From positions 1 through 57,729 of the forward strand of contig JBJTCD010000093.1 of assembly GCA_046091665.1 (NCBI GenBank): a stretch of 57,729 bases of DNA, given 5' to 3'. A program made the position numbers and the translations under genes. The notes beneath the pieces were generated by a model, which worked only from the letters and a program-made list of their open reading frames with translations, had not been told where the DNA came from and did not search any database. Positions 26,679 to 35,962 of this stretch are shown here, one piece after another (position 1 is the first letter of the stretch; each line of letters begins with the position of its first letter). The DNA is from CAIUPE01 sp046091665 (GTDB taxonomy: Bacteria; Pseudomonadota; Alphaproteobacteria; Rhizobiales; Beijerinckiaceae).

Positions 26679-26707
26679 GGGCAACTCGACCCTTCGGGAC
26701 TGGTGTG

Positions 26708-27406
26708 ATGTCGATTTTGGATTCTGTCAGGAAACAGCTTGTGCCCATCCACCGTGAGGGATGGCCCTTTATCGCCATTTTTGCGGTCGTGGCCAATCTT
26801 CTGGCCTGGATCTGGTCGCCGCTGGGCTGGATCGGCGGCATTTTGACCGTCTGGTGCATCTATTTCTTCCGCGATCCCGTCCGCACGGTGCCGGTGGGTG
26901 AGGGACTAGTGATCTCGCCGGCTGATGGGCGGGTGTCGATGATTGTCGAGGCGGTGCCGCCGCCAGAGCTCGGCCTCTCCGATGAGCCGATGACTCGCAT
27001 TTCGATTTTCATGAATGTGTTTAATTGCCATGTGAATCGCGTTCCTGTTTCGGGCACAATTGAAACCATTGCCTATCGCCCGGGTCTCTTTCTCAATGCT
27101 GAACTCGATAAAGCGAGCGAGGATAATGAGCGCAACGCGATCATTGTGAACACGGGCCGTGAACGTTTTGGCGTTGTGCAAATTGCAGGACTCATTGCGC
27201 GCCGTATCGTTGGCTTTGTTGAAGAGGGTGATCGTTTGTCGGTTGGCGAAAGATTTGGCCTTATTCGTTTTGGCTCGCGTGTCGACGTGTATCTTCCCGA
27301 TGGCTATCATCCGCTTGTGGGTGTTGGACAGACAATGATTGCGGGTGAAACCGTGATTGCCGCGCGTGATGACGCGTCCGGCGAACGCCATTTTCAAAAT
27401 CTATGA
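26708..27406 (+). CDS. psd: Phosphatidylserine decarboxylase proenzyme
   Basis: 232-residue short-form enzyme making phosphatidylethanolamine at the inner membrane. Two hydrophobic segments near the N-terminus (about 18-55) anchor it. The FGSR motif near residue 195 is the self-cleavage site whose Ser becomes the pyruvoyl group. The HVNRVPVSG stretch is also conserved. The length is that of the alphaproteobacterial PsdA group. Its stop overlaps the pssA start by 4 bases (ATGA), so the two successive steps of the pathway are coupled. Confidence 0.93.
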   Translation: MSILDSVRKQLVPIHREGWPFIAIFAVVANLLAWIWSPLGWIGGILTVWCIYFFRDPVRTVPVGEGLVISPADGRVSMIVEAVPPPELGLSDEPMTRISIFMNVFNCHVNRVPVSGTIETIAYRPGLFLNAELDKASEDNERNAIIVNTGRERFGVVQIAGLIARRIVGFVEEGDRLSVGERFGLIRFGSRVDVYLPDGYHPLVGVGQTMIAGETVIAARDDASGERHFQNL

Positions 27407-28212
27407 CCGATCTTTTTCCTCCTTTTGAACCCGATAAGGATCCGCGCCCGCGCCGTTTTAATGCGGTGCCACTGCGCGTTCTTATTCCGAATCTTGTGAC
27501 GATGCTGTCGTTATGCGCCGGATTGACCGCGATCCGTTTCGCTTATGAAGGACAATTGCGTTACGCATTGATTGCGGTTCTCGTCGCTGCGATTCTTGAC
27601 GGACTCGATGGACGCATCGCGCGATTGCTCAAAGGCACATCACGCTTTGGAGCCGAGCTTGATAGTCTTGCTGATTTTCTAAGCTTCGGCGTTTCGCCTG
27701 CGATCATTCTTTATATTTATGGTTTGAATGAATTGCAGTCGCTCGGATGGATCACGGTCATTCTCTTCACATCTGCCTCTGCCCTTCGCCTCGCGCGGTT
27801 CAATGTGATGATTGACGATCCCGCACGCCCTGAATGGCAGAAGAATTTTTTCACGGGAATTCCCGCCCCGGCTGGTGCGCTGACCGGATTGTTGCCGGCT
27901 TATTTTCTCGAATTGGGTTTAGAGGTTCCGCCGAGCTTTGCGGTGGTTGAAGCGGTCTATGTGCTCTTCATCGCCTTTATGATGGTGAGCCGTATTCCGA
28001 CTTTTGCGGGAAAGACGTTTGGCAGCCGCGTGCCGCGTGAATGGGTGTTGCCGCTTTTCGTGATTGTCATTGCGGTCGTCGCGCTGCTTGTGACTTATAC
28101 ATTCCAGTTTCTTGCGGTCACGACGATTCTCTATCTTTTGATGATTCCGTGGGGCTTTCGACGCTATCGGGCGCTCGAAAGACTGCACCGCACGGCCGGA
28201 GCGCACCCTTAA
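27403..28212 (+). CDS. pssA: CDP-diacylglycerol-serine O-phosphatidyltransferase
   Basis: 269-residue multi-pass inner-membrane enzyme making phosphatidylserine. The CDP-alcohol phosphatidyltransferase motif is intact: DGLDGRIARL followed by G and two Asp (GAELDSLAD). About seven hydrophobic segments follow or flank it. It acts before psd, and the two genes overlap. The ATG is at 27403. Confidence 0.93.
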   Translation: MTDLFPPFEPDKDPRPRRFNAVPLRVLIPNLVTMLSLCAGLTAIRFAYEGQLRYALIAVLVAAILDGLDGRIARLLKGTSRFGAELDSLADFLSFGVSPAIILYIYGLNELQSLGWITVILFTSASALRLARFNVMIDDPARPEWQKNFFTGIPAPAGALTGLLPAYFLELGLEVPPSFAVVEAVYVLFIAFMMVSRIPTFAGKTFGSRVPREWVLPLFVIVIAVVALLVTYTFQFLAVTTILYLLMIPWGFRRYRALERLHRTAGAHP

Positions 28213-28316
28213 AGGCCTGCGCGGAGGATGGTTCACAAATGGCGCGGTTTCGTTTAGGGTCCGCCGCTCTTAAAGGGGTGGCCTGTTCACGGCCCCCCGC
28301 TGATTGAAGGTTCAGG

Positions 28317-28535
28317 ATGGCTAAAGAAGAAGTTTTGGAATTCCCCGGCGTGGTCACGGAATTACTGCCGAATGCGATGTTTCGCGTTCAGCTTGAAAAT
28401 GACCATGAAATTATCGCCCATACGGCTGGCAAAATGCGTAAGAACCGCATTCGTGTGCTAGCGGGTGATAAGGTTCTCGTTGAAATGACCCCTTATGATT
28501 TGACCAAGGGGCGCATCACCTACCGCTTCAAATAG
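28317..28535 (+). CDS. infA: Translation initiation factor IF-1
   Basis: 72-residue OB-fold protein binding the A site of the 30S subunit at initiation. The sequence is canonical (MAKEEVLEFPGVVTELLPNA start, HTAGKMRKNRIRV, TPYDLTKGRITYRFK end). It is preceded by 104 bases of gap after pssA and followed by a repeat before maf. Confidence 0.97.
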   Translation: MAKEEVLEFPGVVTELLPNAMFRVQLENDHEIIAHTAGKMRKNRIRVLAGDKVLVEMTPYDLTKGRITYRFK

Positions 28536-28552
28536 TTTCGGCCGCGAGTAAG

Positions 28553-28654
28553 AGCATTTTGCGATTAAGCGGAAGCCGGTTAATCGAAACAAAATGCGAC
28601 AAAACAAAGAGATAGAGCGCGTTTTTTGATTCCATCAAAAATATGAGCGCTCTA
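28553..28654. repeat. AGAGCATTTT-type Hyphomicrobiales intergenic repeat
   Basis: The element starts with AGAGCATTTTGCG, continues with GGAAGCCGGTTAATCGAAACAAAATGCGACAAAACAAAGA in three parts, and ends in a stem-loop with arms TAGAGCGC (28613-28620) and GCGCTCTA (28647-28654) whose interior TTTTTTGAT/ATCAAAAA also pairs. The order and spacing match a repeat family seen by many in Rhizobiales intergenic regions, here a divergent copy. Confidence 0.6.
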
Positions 28655-28693
28655 GCCTCACCTCTGTCATATCCTTTATGAACAGGATCGTCC

Positions 28694-29302
28694 GTGGCCG
28701 AACCGACCCTTATTCTCGCTTCAGCTTCTCCGCGTCGCCTCGATCTCTTGCGTCAGATCGGGTGTGAGCCGCAGCATTTAATCGCTGCGTCTATTGATGA
28801 GGCGCCTTTGAAGAATGAATTGCCGCGCATTCATGCGATCCGCGTGGCGCGCGAAAAAGCGGAAGCGGTTTTTGAGAAGCCCGAAGTCGCCGCTCTCTCT
28901 GGTCCCTTTGTTATTTTGGCAGCCGACACAGTTGTCGGGGTGGGTCGTCGCATTCTACCCAAAGCCGAAACCGAAGAGGACGCGCGTGCATGTCTCGCAC
29001 TTTTGTCCGGACGCGCACATCGCGTTCATACGGCGCTCGCTCTAATTGGCCGTGATGGACAACCTCGCCTCCGCCACGTCGAGACGAAAGTGGGCTTTAA
29101 AAGATTATCAAAGGAAGAGATCGAAACTTATATCGCCTCCAAAGAATGGCAGGGCAAAGCGGGCGGCTATGCCATTCAAGGGCTTGCCGCCGCCTATATC
29201 GATTTTATTTCCGGCTCTTATTCGGGCGTTGTCGGCTTGCCGCTTTATGAAACCGCGCAGCTGCTTGGAAGCTTCGGCATAAAAGCGAAGAGGGCGCCAT
29301 GA
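28694..29302 (+). CDS. maf: Maf-family nucleoside triphosphate pyrophosphatase
   Basis: 202-residue house-cleaning pyrophosphatase that hydrolyses non-canonical nucleotides or dTTP/UTP. Signatures are LILASASPRRLDLLRQIG at the start, ADTVVGVG in the middle, and KAGGYAIQGLAA. The start is a GTG with AGGA just upstream; a nearby ATG is out of frame. Its stop overlaps the yacG start (ATGA). Confidence 0.93.
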   Translation: MAEPTLILASASPRRLDLLRQIGCEPQHLIAASIDEAPLKNELPRIHAIRVAREKAEAVFEKPEVAALSGPFVILAADTVVGVGRRILPKAETEEDARACLALLSGRAHRVHTALALIGRDGQPRLRHVETKVGFKRLSKEEIETYIASKEWQGKAGGYAIQGLAAAYIDFISGSYSGVVGLPLYETAQLLGSFGIKAKRAP

Positions 29303-29523
29303 CGGACGCGCCTGAAAAAGATGAAAGCGGAAAAGTTGTGATGCTCGGCCGCTGTCCGAATTGCAGCAAAAGAGCTGTGCGTGACTTCCGCCCCTTTTGC
29401 TCTAAACGCTGCGCCGATCTGGATCTCGGCCGATGGCTTACCGGCAGCTATGCGATTCCCGCTGTTGAAACCGATGATCCCGATGACGAAGATCAACTCC
29501 CCGCAACACCTGACAAATTTTGA
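29299..29523 (+). CDS. yacG: DNA gyrase inhibitor YacG
   Basis: 74-residue zinc protein that binds GyrB and blocks DNA binding. The zinc motif is C-x2-C-x15-C-x3-C (CPNCS ... FCSKRC), followed by LDLGRWLTGSYAIP, the family's conserved core. The acidic tail (about 54-74) is typical. It overlaps maf by 4 bases, the usual maf-yacG pairing. Confidence 0.93.
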   Translation: MTDAPEKDESGKVVMLGRCPNCSKRAVRDFRPFCSKRCADLDLGRWLTGSYAIPAVETDDPDDEDQLPATPDKF

Positions 29524-29648
29524 CATAATTGGCCTTCAAGCTACGGAATGACCGTAGGGCGACTCCAAAAATTCAGGTTGTAGATCTAACATTTTCATCT
29601 TGAAGTTGTATAATGCCCCGACGGTTGAGTGGGGAGCCTGTGACATTC

Positions 29649-30206
29649 ATGATGGGTAAGCAAATCACGCTGAGGCGCTTTTGGCTCTTTGCTTTCGTTC
29701 TTATGGCCTTGGCCGTGACGGGCTCTGCCGTTCATCGTGCGGAAGCGGGTGAAGCGCCGCCCTGGAAATTATGCTTCTCGCCTGATGGCCGCTGTTCCAC
29801 CTTGATCCTTGAAGCGATTTCATCGGCGCGTGAATCGATCCGCGTGCAGGCCTATAGTTTTACCGCGCGTCCGATTGCCGAAGCTTTGGTTGAAGCGCAT
29901 CGTCGCGGTGTTGATGTGGCGGTCATTGTCGATAAAAGCCAAAATTCCGAACGCTATTCTGTGATGTCACTTCTGAGCGAAGCAAATATTCCGCTTTATG
30001 TCGATTATTGCTGTGCGATAGCGCATAATAAAGTGATGGTCATCGACGGCAAAAAAGTTGTAACCGGTTCTTATAATTTCACACAAAGCGCAGAATTACG
30101 AAACGCCGAAAATCTTCTTGTGATTGATGATACCAAAATGGCGAAAGCCTATCTCGATAATTGGATCGAGCATCGCGATGGAGCGCGTGTGTTTGCTGCG
30201 AAGTAA
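29649..30206 (+). CDS. Exported phospholipase D-like nuclease (Nuc type)
   Basis: 185-residue protein with one PLD motif (HNKVMVIDG then TGSYNFT). The single H-x-K-x4-D motif and short length place it with the dimeric Nuc/EndA-type nucleases, rather than long phospholipases. A signal peptide (hydrophobic segment about 10-30) indicates export. The start is uncertain: an in-frame ATG at 29613 (with GAAG) would add 12 residues, but a TATAAT promoter-like box overlaps it, so 29649 is preferred. It converges with the TPR protein gene. Confidence 0.85.
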   Translation: MMGKQITLRRFWLFAFVLMALAVTGSAVHRAEAGEAPPWKLCFSPDGRCSTLILEAISSARESIRVQAYSFTARPIAEALVEAHRRGVDVAVIVDKSQNSERYSVMSLLSEANIPLYVDYCCAIAHNKVMVIDGKKVVTGSYNFTQSAELRNAENLLVIDDTKMAKAYLDNWIEHRDGARVFAAK

Positions 30207-30208
30207 GC

Positions 30209-32500
30209 TTAACGGGATTCAATCACGGTTTTGGTAACAAGATCGTAAAAATCTCTTGCGAATTGTTCCGGTTGTCCCAAAGGCCGCTCTTTGATTTGCC
30301 GCCTTAATGCGCTGCGAAGATACGTACGTCTTTTGGTGTCTTGCGCGAGTGAAACAGCTTTCTTCACATAATCGTCATGCGAGAACGCGACGAGATCGCC
30401 CAATCCAGCATTGGAGAGATTAGAATAACTTAAGCGCTCAAAAAAGGCCGTGCCGACTAATGTGACCACCGGAACGCCCATGAAAATCGATTCACAAGTT
30501 GTCGTGCCGCCCGTCTGCGGAAATGTATCGAGTGAAATATCCATTTCATTATAAACACGCATATGTTTGCCGCGCACGGATTCAAATAAAATGCGATCAG
30601 CGGCGACACCTTCATCAACAAAGGCTTTGGTCATCAATTCGCGGAACGCAGCGGCACCTGCTTCAGGCCGCACAAATAAAAATTTCGATTCAGGCATTTC
30701 ATTCAAGACGCGCGCCCAAGTTGATAAAACTTTGGGGCTATATTTATAGGGATTATTCGCGGTGCCGAAGGTGATATAACCTTTGCGCGCCGAAGGGATA
30801 ACGGGTTGAATGTCTTCGGCTTCATTAAAGCCCAAACGCCCCATCGCCACCCAGCTCTTCGGCATCTCGAAAGGTCTTTCAATAAGAAGTGCGGGATCTG
30901 GCGGATTGATGAAGGGATCAACCAAAATATAATCAATGGACTCAAGCCCCGCGGAATGCGGATAGCCAAGCCAACTCGCTGTCAGGGGAGCTGGGTTCCA
31001 CGCCATGACTTCGAGCTTGTTCATATCGGTGGAGCTGCCAAGTTCGAACAACATATCAAGCTGATCTTTAGCAATAAGTTCGGCGGCATCACGGTCGGCG
31101 ATCGCCTTGTGCCAGCGGAATTCATTCACACGACTTGCAATATAGTTCTGGATTGGATCGGGATCATGGCGACACCAAGAATAGCAATAAACTTCAAAGC
31201 GATTACGGTCGATGTAATCGAAAAGTGGCATCGCGAAATAGCTGACAGGATGGTGTCGAAGATCAGATGACATAATGCCTAGTCTGATTTTATTGCGGCC
31301 TTTTACCAATGCGGGCTTAGGCAAGGGATTGAGTTTTGTTTTGGCAAGTTCGATCCGACCCCAAATGCGATGTTGTTCGAGAATTTCATACCGATCTTCA
31401 TCGGTTTCAACGCGAGCCAAATGATAATGCAAAGCGTCATGTAGACTTTCATGCGCCCATGCACGACCGAGATCGCGGAAAGTTCCGAGCGTTTTGACAA
31501 TATCAAAACGTCCCATGCGCACGAGAATGTTACGCGCCATGCGCACAAAGCGGGAGGGAAGAGGGCCTAAGGTTAACGCCTTTATCACCGCTTCATAACC
31601 TTCTTGAATATGATCCGCCTCATTGCCATAGCGCGAGCGATCAAGACTATTGGCGTAATTCATCCAATAGATGGCATCGTCCGGTTTGAGCTGAACCGCG
31701 CGGAGATAATGCTTGTTGCCGCGCTCTCGATCAAAACGCGCAATGGTTTCTGCGAGTTGAAAATGCGCCCATGCGTCGTCGGGCGCTTCTTCAAGGCGTT
31801 GAACGAGAAATCTTTCCGCTTCAGTGAATTTGCCGGCGCGACGATAAACCATGATCCGCGCTTCGATGATGCGATGCTCTTGCGGCAATTCTAGAATGGC
31901 TGCCTCAACCGCTTTGATGGCTTCCTCATGGCGTTCGAAATCCGTATCCGCCTTGATGCGATCAATCCAAGACACGACATCTTTGGGATTGAGCGCAACC
32001 GCTTCATCAAAAAAACGAAGTGCTTTTTGCAATTCGCCCTTTTGTAAATAGGCGACACCCAAAAGGCGGGGGGCGGTCGCGTTTTTCGGATCGAGTTCTT
32101 TTAACTTTAATGCGGATGCGATGGCTTCATCGCTGCGCTTCAATTCGGTGAGAAGTAGCGTTTTGTTGGCCAGCGCCGCGACGACTGTTTTGTCAGCTTT
32201 GAATGCGTCGTCGAAATAGTCGAGCGCTTCATCGAAGTTACGCAGGCGTTTCGCCGTGATGCCAGAGAGATTGAGAAATTCAGAATCCTTTTTGTATTGA
32301 GTCCGAGCCTTCACAAGATGTGAAGCGGCATCAGCGGGGCGCCCGAGTTGCAAGAGCATCCGGGCGAGATGAAACCACGCGAGCCGCGCCTCCTTTGGGG
32401 GCTTTTTGCCTTTGCTTTCGATCCAGCGCGCTAGTTTTCTTACCGCCTCGTTGCGTTGTCCTTTCGCTTCGAGGGCAAGACAGTCTTCGAGTAAGGCCAT
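30209..32500 (-). CDS. TPR protein with O-GlcNAc transferase-like glycosyltransferase domain
   Basis: 763 residues. About residues 10-290 are tetratricopeptide repeats (repeated A-x-x-x-L-x-P pattern). The C-terminal half (about 390-760) is a glycosyltransferase family 41 domain: LGYPHSAGLESIDYILVDP, TFGTANNPYKYSP, and TFPQTGGTTTCESIFMGVPV, where the nucleotide sugar binds. Bacterial members glycosylate proteins in some species; none of the substrate is visible here. GGAG lies upstream of the ATG. No signal peptide, so cytoplasmic. Confidence 0.85.
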   Translation of the reverse strand: MALLEDCLALEAKGQRNEAVRKLARWIESKGKKPPKEARLAWFHLARMLLQLGRPADAASHLVKARTQYKKDSEFLNLSGITAKRLRNFDEALDYFDDAFKADKTVVAALANKTLLLTELKRSDEAIASALKLKELDPKNATAPRLLGVAYLQKGELQKALRFFDEAVALNPKDVVSWIDRIKADTDFERHEEAIKAVEAAILELPQEHRIIEARIMVYRRAGKFTEAERFLVQRLEEAPDDAWAHFQLAETIARFDRERGNKHYLRAVQLKPDDAIYWMNYANSLDRSRYGNEADHIQEGYEAVIKALTLGPLPSRFVRMARNILVRMGRFDIVKTLGTFRDLGRAWAHESLHDALHYHLARVETDEDRYEILEQHRIWGRIELAKTKLNPLPKPALVKGRNKIRLGIMSSDLRHHPVSYFAMPLFDYIDRNRFEVYCYSWCRHDPDPIQNYIASRVNEFRWHKAIADRDAAELIAKDQLDMLFELGSSTDMNKLEVMAWNPAPLTASWLGYPHSAGLESIDYILVDPFINPPDPALLIERPFEMPKSWVAMGRLGFNEAEDIQPVIPSARKGYITFGTANNPYKYSPKVLSTWARVLNEMPESKFLFVRPEAGAAAFRELMTKAFVDEGVAADRILFESVRGKHMRVYNEMDISLDTFPQTGGTTTCESIFMGVPVVTLVGTAFFERLSYSNLSNAGLGDLVAFSHDDYVKKAVSLAQDTKRRTYLRSALRRQIKERPLGQPEQFARDFYDLVTKTVIESR

Positions 32501-32598
32501 TGGAGCTCCGACTTTTTATATCGGACTTGACCTAAGGGAAATTAATTAAAAAGTCCAAAATGAAAACGCTTGGGTTGTATCAAATGGGACCGAGTATT

Positions 32599-34230
32599 TT
32601 AGGGTTTTGTTAAAAATCCAATGAGACCAACCGTTGAACCATTCGCCCGCGCGTCACGTGTTTCGCCTTTCACGAGCGGTAAAAGGCTTGTGGCTAATTC
32701 TTTGCCCAATTCCACACCCCATTGGTCGAAGGCATTGATTCCGAAAATGGCCGCTTCGACAAAGACGCGATGTTCGTAAAGGGCAATCAAAGCGCCGAGC
32801 TGTGCGGGATCAAGTCGCTCATAGGCCAATGTGAGAGAGGGTCGGTTGCCGAGAAAGACGCGATGGGGCGCAAGCGCTTCAGCCGCTTGCGTTGATTGAC
32901 CGCGCGCCAAAAGCTGCGCTTTGGCGTCCTCATACGAACGGCCAACAAGCAGCGCTTCCGATTGCGCAAGACAATTGGCGATCAATAAATCATGATGATC
33001 TTTAAGATCGGCGCGTTCCGCTTTTGCCGCAATAAGAAACTCGATCGGAATGACATCGGTGCCTTGGTGCAGCAATTGAAAAAATGCATGTTGCGAATTG
33101 GTGCCCGGTTCGCCCCACACAATCGGACCCGATGCATGATCAAGCGCAGACCCATCAATCGCCACGCGTTTGCCATTTGACTCCATATCAAGCTGCTGCA
33201 CATAGGCGGGCAAGCGCGCGAGGCGTTGATCATAAGGGATCAGCGCGCGTGTTTGGTAATCGCAAATCAATCGATGCCAGATGCCGATCAAGCCGAACAG
33301 GACCGGAAGATTTTCCGTAAGCGGCGCGGATGTGAAATGCTCATCAAGCGCGCCAGCACCATTAAGAAAAGCTTCGAAATTTTTTGAGCCAATCGCCATG
33401 GCAAGCGGCAATCCGATTGATGACCAGATTGAATAACGCCCGCCGACCCAATCCCAAAAGCCGGTGATACGATCCGCACGCACAGGAAATTGAGCCGCTT
33501 TATCAAGCGCTGTTGTGACCGCCATGAAATGATGAGCCACCGCGTCATGCCCTAAGTGCTCGGCGATGAAGCGCCTCGCCGAGATCGCATTCGTCATGGT
33601 TTCAATCGTCGTGAAGGTTTTCGACGCGATGATGAACAACGTCGTTTCAGGATTGAGCCCGATCAAAGTGTCAGCGAGATGCGCGCCATCGACATTCGAA
33701 ACGAAATGAAGTTTTGGGCCATCATGCCAAGGCGCAAGCGCCACGGTCGCCATCGCGGGGCCGAGATCCGAACCGCCAATGCCGAGATTGACGACATCAG
33801 TGAAGGTCTTTCCCGTAGAGCCTGAAATTTTCCCTAAGCGAACGCCTTCAGCGAGTGCGAACATTTTTGCGCGCTCCGCTACAATATCGGCCATGATGTT
33901 ATGACCATCGAGAAGCAGCGGGTTTTGATTACGACGACGCAGTGCCGTGTGTAGCACGGCGCGGTTTTCGGTTTCGTTGATCTTCTCGCCGCGAAACATC
34001 GCGTCTCTTTTGCCTTCAAGATCAACCGCGCGCACGAGATCAAGAAGCAATGAAAGCGTCTCGTCGGTCAGCGCGCATTTCGAAAAATCGAGCAGCATTC
34101 GCTCATGACGCCGTGAAAATTTCGCGAAGCGGTTCGGATCGGCATCAAAGAGGGCTTTGATGGGTCGCGTCTTTGTCGCTTGCCGATGGGCGTGAAGCGT
34201 GGCGAGCGCGGCGGTTTTGTTGGGAATCAT
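32599..34230 (-). CDS. pgi: Glucose-6-phosphate isomerase
   Basis: 543-residue enzyme interconverting glucose 6-phosphate and fructose 6-phosphate. Family motifs: VNLGIGGSDLGPAM, VSNVDGAHLADTL, SKTFTTIETMTNA, and the GEPGTNSQHAFFQLLHQG catalytic segment. The start at 34230 is used; upstream sequence in frame lacks a family match. Length is normal. Confidence 0.95.
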   Translation of the reverse strand: MIPNKTAALATLHAHRQATKTRPIKALFDADPNRFAKFSRRHERMLLDFSKCALTDETLSLLLDLVRAVDLEGKRDAMFRGEKINETENRAVLHTALRRRNQNPLLLDGHNIMADIVAERAKMFALAEGVRLGKISGSTGKTFTDVVNLGIGGSDLGPAMATVALAPWHDGPKLHFVSNVDGAHLADTLIGLNPETTLFIIASKTFTTIETMTNAISARRFIAEHLGHDAVAHHFMAVTTALDKAAQFPVRADRITGFWDWVGGRYSIWSSIGLPLAMAIGSKNFEAFLNGAGALDEHFTSAPLTENLPVLFGLIGIWHRLICDYQTRALIPYDQRLARLPAYVQQLDMESNGKRVAIDGSALDHASGPIVWGEPGTNSQHAFFQLLHQGTDVIPIEFLIAAKAERADLKDHHDLLIANCLAQSEALLVGRSYEDAKAQLLARGQSTQAAEALAPHRVFLGNRPSLTLAYERLDPAQLGALIALYEHRVFVEAAIFGINAFDQWGVELGKELATSLLPLVKGETRDARANGSTVGLIGFLTKP

Positions 34231-34377
34231 GATCAAGCCATCCGAAGTAGAATGAGTAGGCGACCATAAACCGCCCCTTAAGATAGACAAAGCGGGGTTG
34301 CGGGCGATCCCCTTGATCTTTCGGGGCAATCGGGCTCACTTTCGGATGATGGGTTGGGGGACGGGCTAAATAACATC

Positions 34378-35859
34378 ATGTCCCTATCGATTGGACAGAT
34401 CGAGGCGCATTACGCGAGGCTGCCGGAAGGGTTTTTTGCCGCCCTGCCGCCAACGCCGGTCGTGGCCCCGCGTCTGATCGCGTTCAATGATTCGCTCGCT
34501 CGCGAGCTTGGTCTATCCCTTGATGGGGTTTCGCCAGAGGATCTGGCGCGGCTCTTCGCCGGCAATGAAATTCCCTTCGGTGCAACACCTGTGGCGGTGG
34601 CCTATGCCGGTCATCAATTTGGAAGTTTCGTGCCGCAACTCGGTGATGGTCGTGCGATCCTTTTGGGTGAAGTGAGGGATCGATCAGGCCATTTGCGCGA
34701 CATTGCCTTCAAGGGGTCGGGTCGCACACCCTATTCACGCGGCGGTGATGGTCGTGCCGCTTTGGGCCCAGTGTTGCGCGAATATATCATAAGCGAAGCG
34801 ATGCATGCTTTGGGTGTGCCGACGACGCGGGCGCTTGCGGCAGTGCTGACAGGCGAGCGCGTTTTGCGGGAGCAAGGCCCTTTGCCGGGCGCGGTGTTTA
34901 CGCGTGTGGCATCAAGTCATCTCCGCGTCGGGACATTTCAATTTTTTGCTGCGCGTGAAGATCATGAGGCGCTGCGAGCGTTGTTATCTTTTGCCATTGA
35001 GCGCCATGACCCTACTGCGAAAGACGCCGACAACCCTGCGCTCGTATTTTTGAAAGGCGTGATTGAAAGACAAGCGCATTTGATAGCGCGATGGATGTCG
35101 CTTGGATTCGTACATGGCGTGATGAACACCGACAATATGACGATCTCTGGCGAGACGATTGATTACGGACCGTGCGCTTTTATGGAAGCCTATGATCCGG
35201 CAACAGTCTTCAGTTCTATCGATCAATTTGGCCGTTATGCTTATGGACGGCAAGCGGCAATTGCGCAGTGGAATCTCGCGCGCCTTGCCGAAGCGCTTCT
35301 GCCTTTGATTGATGCAGATGAAGAACGCGCTGTGAAAAAGGCATCCGATGCGATTTCCGGTTTCGCGCATCTTTATCATAAAGCCTATGATGAAGCGTTC
35401 CGCTCGAAACTGGGTCTTCGGAAGCGCGAAGACGAAGACCATGATCTTGTCGCCTCGCTTCTTTTGCGTATGCAACAGAAGCAGGCGGATTTCACTTTAA
35501 CTTTTCGCGCTTTCTTAAATGCCGTTGATCCCCAAAATGATCAAACGCTACGAAACTATTTAGGCGATGATGATGTGGCCGATGCTTTGATCATAAGGTG
35601 GCGCGAGCGGCTTCAACGCGAAGAGGTTTCGAAAACAGAACTTCAATCGCGGATCAAAGCGGCGAACCCTAAACGCATACCACGCAATCATCGCGTCGAA
35701 GAGGCCATTCAAGCGGCGCAAACTCAAGATGATTTTGAACCCTTTCATCGCCTCATCCGCGCGTTGCAGTGTCCTTATGAAGATGATCCTGAATATGACG
35801 CCTATGAAGCGCCCGCCGCGCCGCATGAGCGGGTGAGGGTGACGTTTTGCGGAACGTGA
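34378..35859 (+). CDS. selO: Protein adenylyltransferase SelO (YdiU)
   Basis: 493-residue pseudokinase that transfers AMP from ATP to Ser, Thr or Tyr of target proteins and is linked to redox stress. Motifs include GHQFGSFVPQLGDGRA, the Lys of IAFKGSGRTPYSRGGDGRA, and the metal-binding HGVMNTDNMTISG plus DYGPCAF. The C-terminus ends CGT: the Cys stands where eukaryotic SelO has selenocysteine, as in most bacteria. The ATG at 34378 is the first in frame; no strong ribosome site is visible. It is divergent from pgi. Confidence 0.92.
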   Translation: MSLSIGQIEAHYARLPEGFFAALPPTPVVAPRLIAFNDSLARELGLSLDGVSPEDLARLFAGNEIPFGATPVAVAYAGHQFGSFVPQLGDGRAILLGEVRDRSGHLRDIAFKGSGRTPYSRGGDGRAALGPVLREYIISEAMHALGVPTTRALAAVLTGERVLREQGPLPGAVFTRVASSHLRVGTFQFFAAREDHEALRALLSFAIERHDPTAKDADNPALVFLKGVIERQAHLIARWMSLGFVHGVMNTDNMTISGETIDYGPCAFMEAYDPATVFSSIDQFGRYAYGRQAAIAQWNLARLAEALLPLIDADEERAVKKASDAISGFAHLYHKAYDEAFRSKLGLRKREDEDHDLVASLLLRMQQKQADFTLTFRAFLNAVDPQNDQTLRNYLGDDDVADALIIRWRERLQREEVSKTELQSRIKAANPKRIPRNHRVEEAIQAAQTQDDFEPFHRLIRALQCPYEDDPEYDAYEAPAAPHERVRVTFCGT

Positions 35860-35962
35860 CAACGGGCTCCGGCCCTTGAAGAGCGAGCGCGGCTGTGTAA
35901 GGTAGGCGCCGAAAAGCCGCTTCGGCTTCAGGATTTTAGATTGATTGAGGGAGTTTCATCTC

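Noticed and set aside
29609..29614. TATAAT box before the PLD-type gene
   Set aside because: No -35 element at a suitable distance, so not called as a promoter; used only as weak support for the later start.
35860..35962. Search for a BioR site or riboswitch before bioY
   Set aside because: No TTATnnATAA-like box or conserved leader was found.
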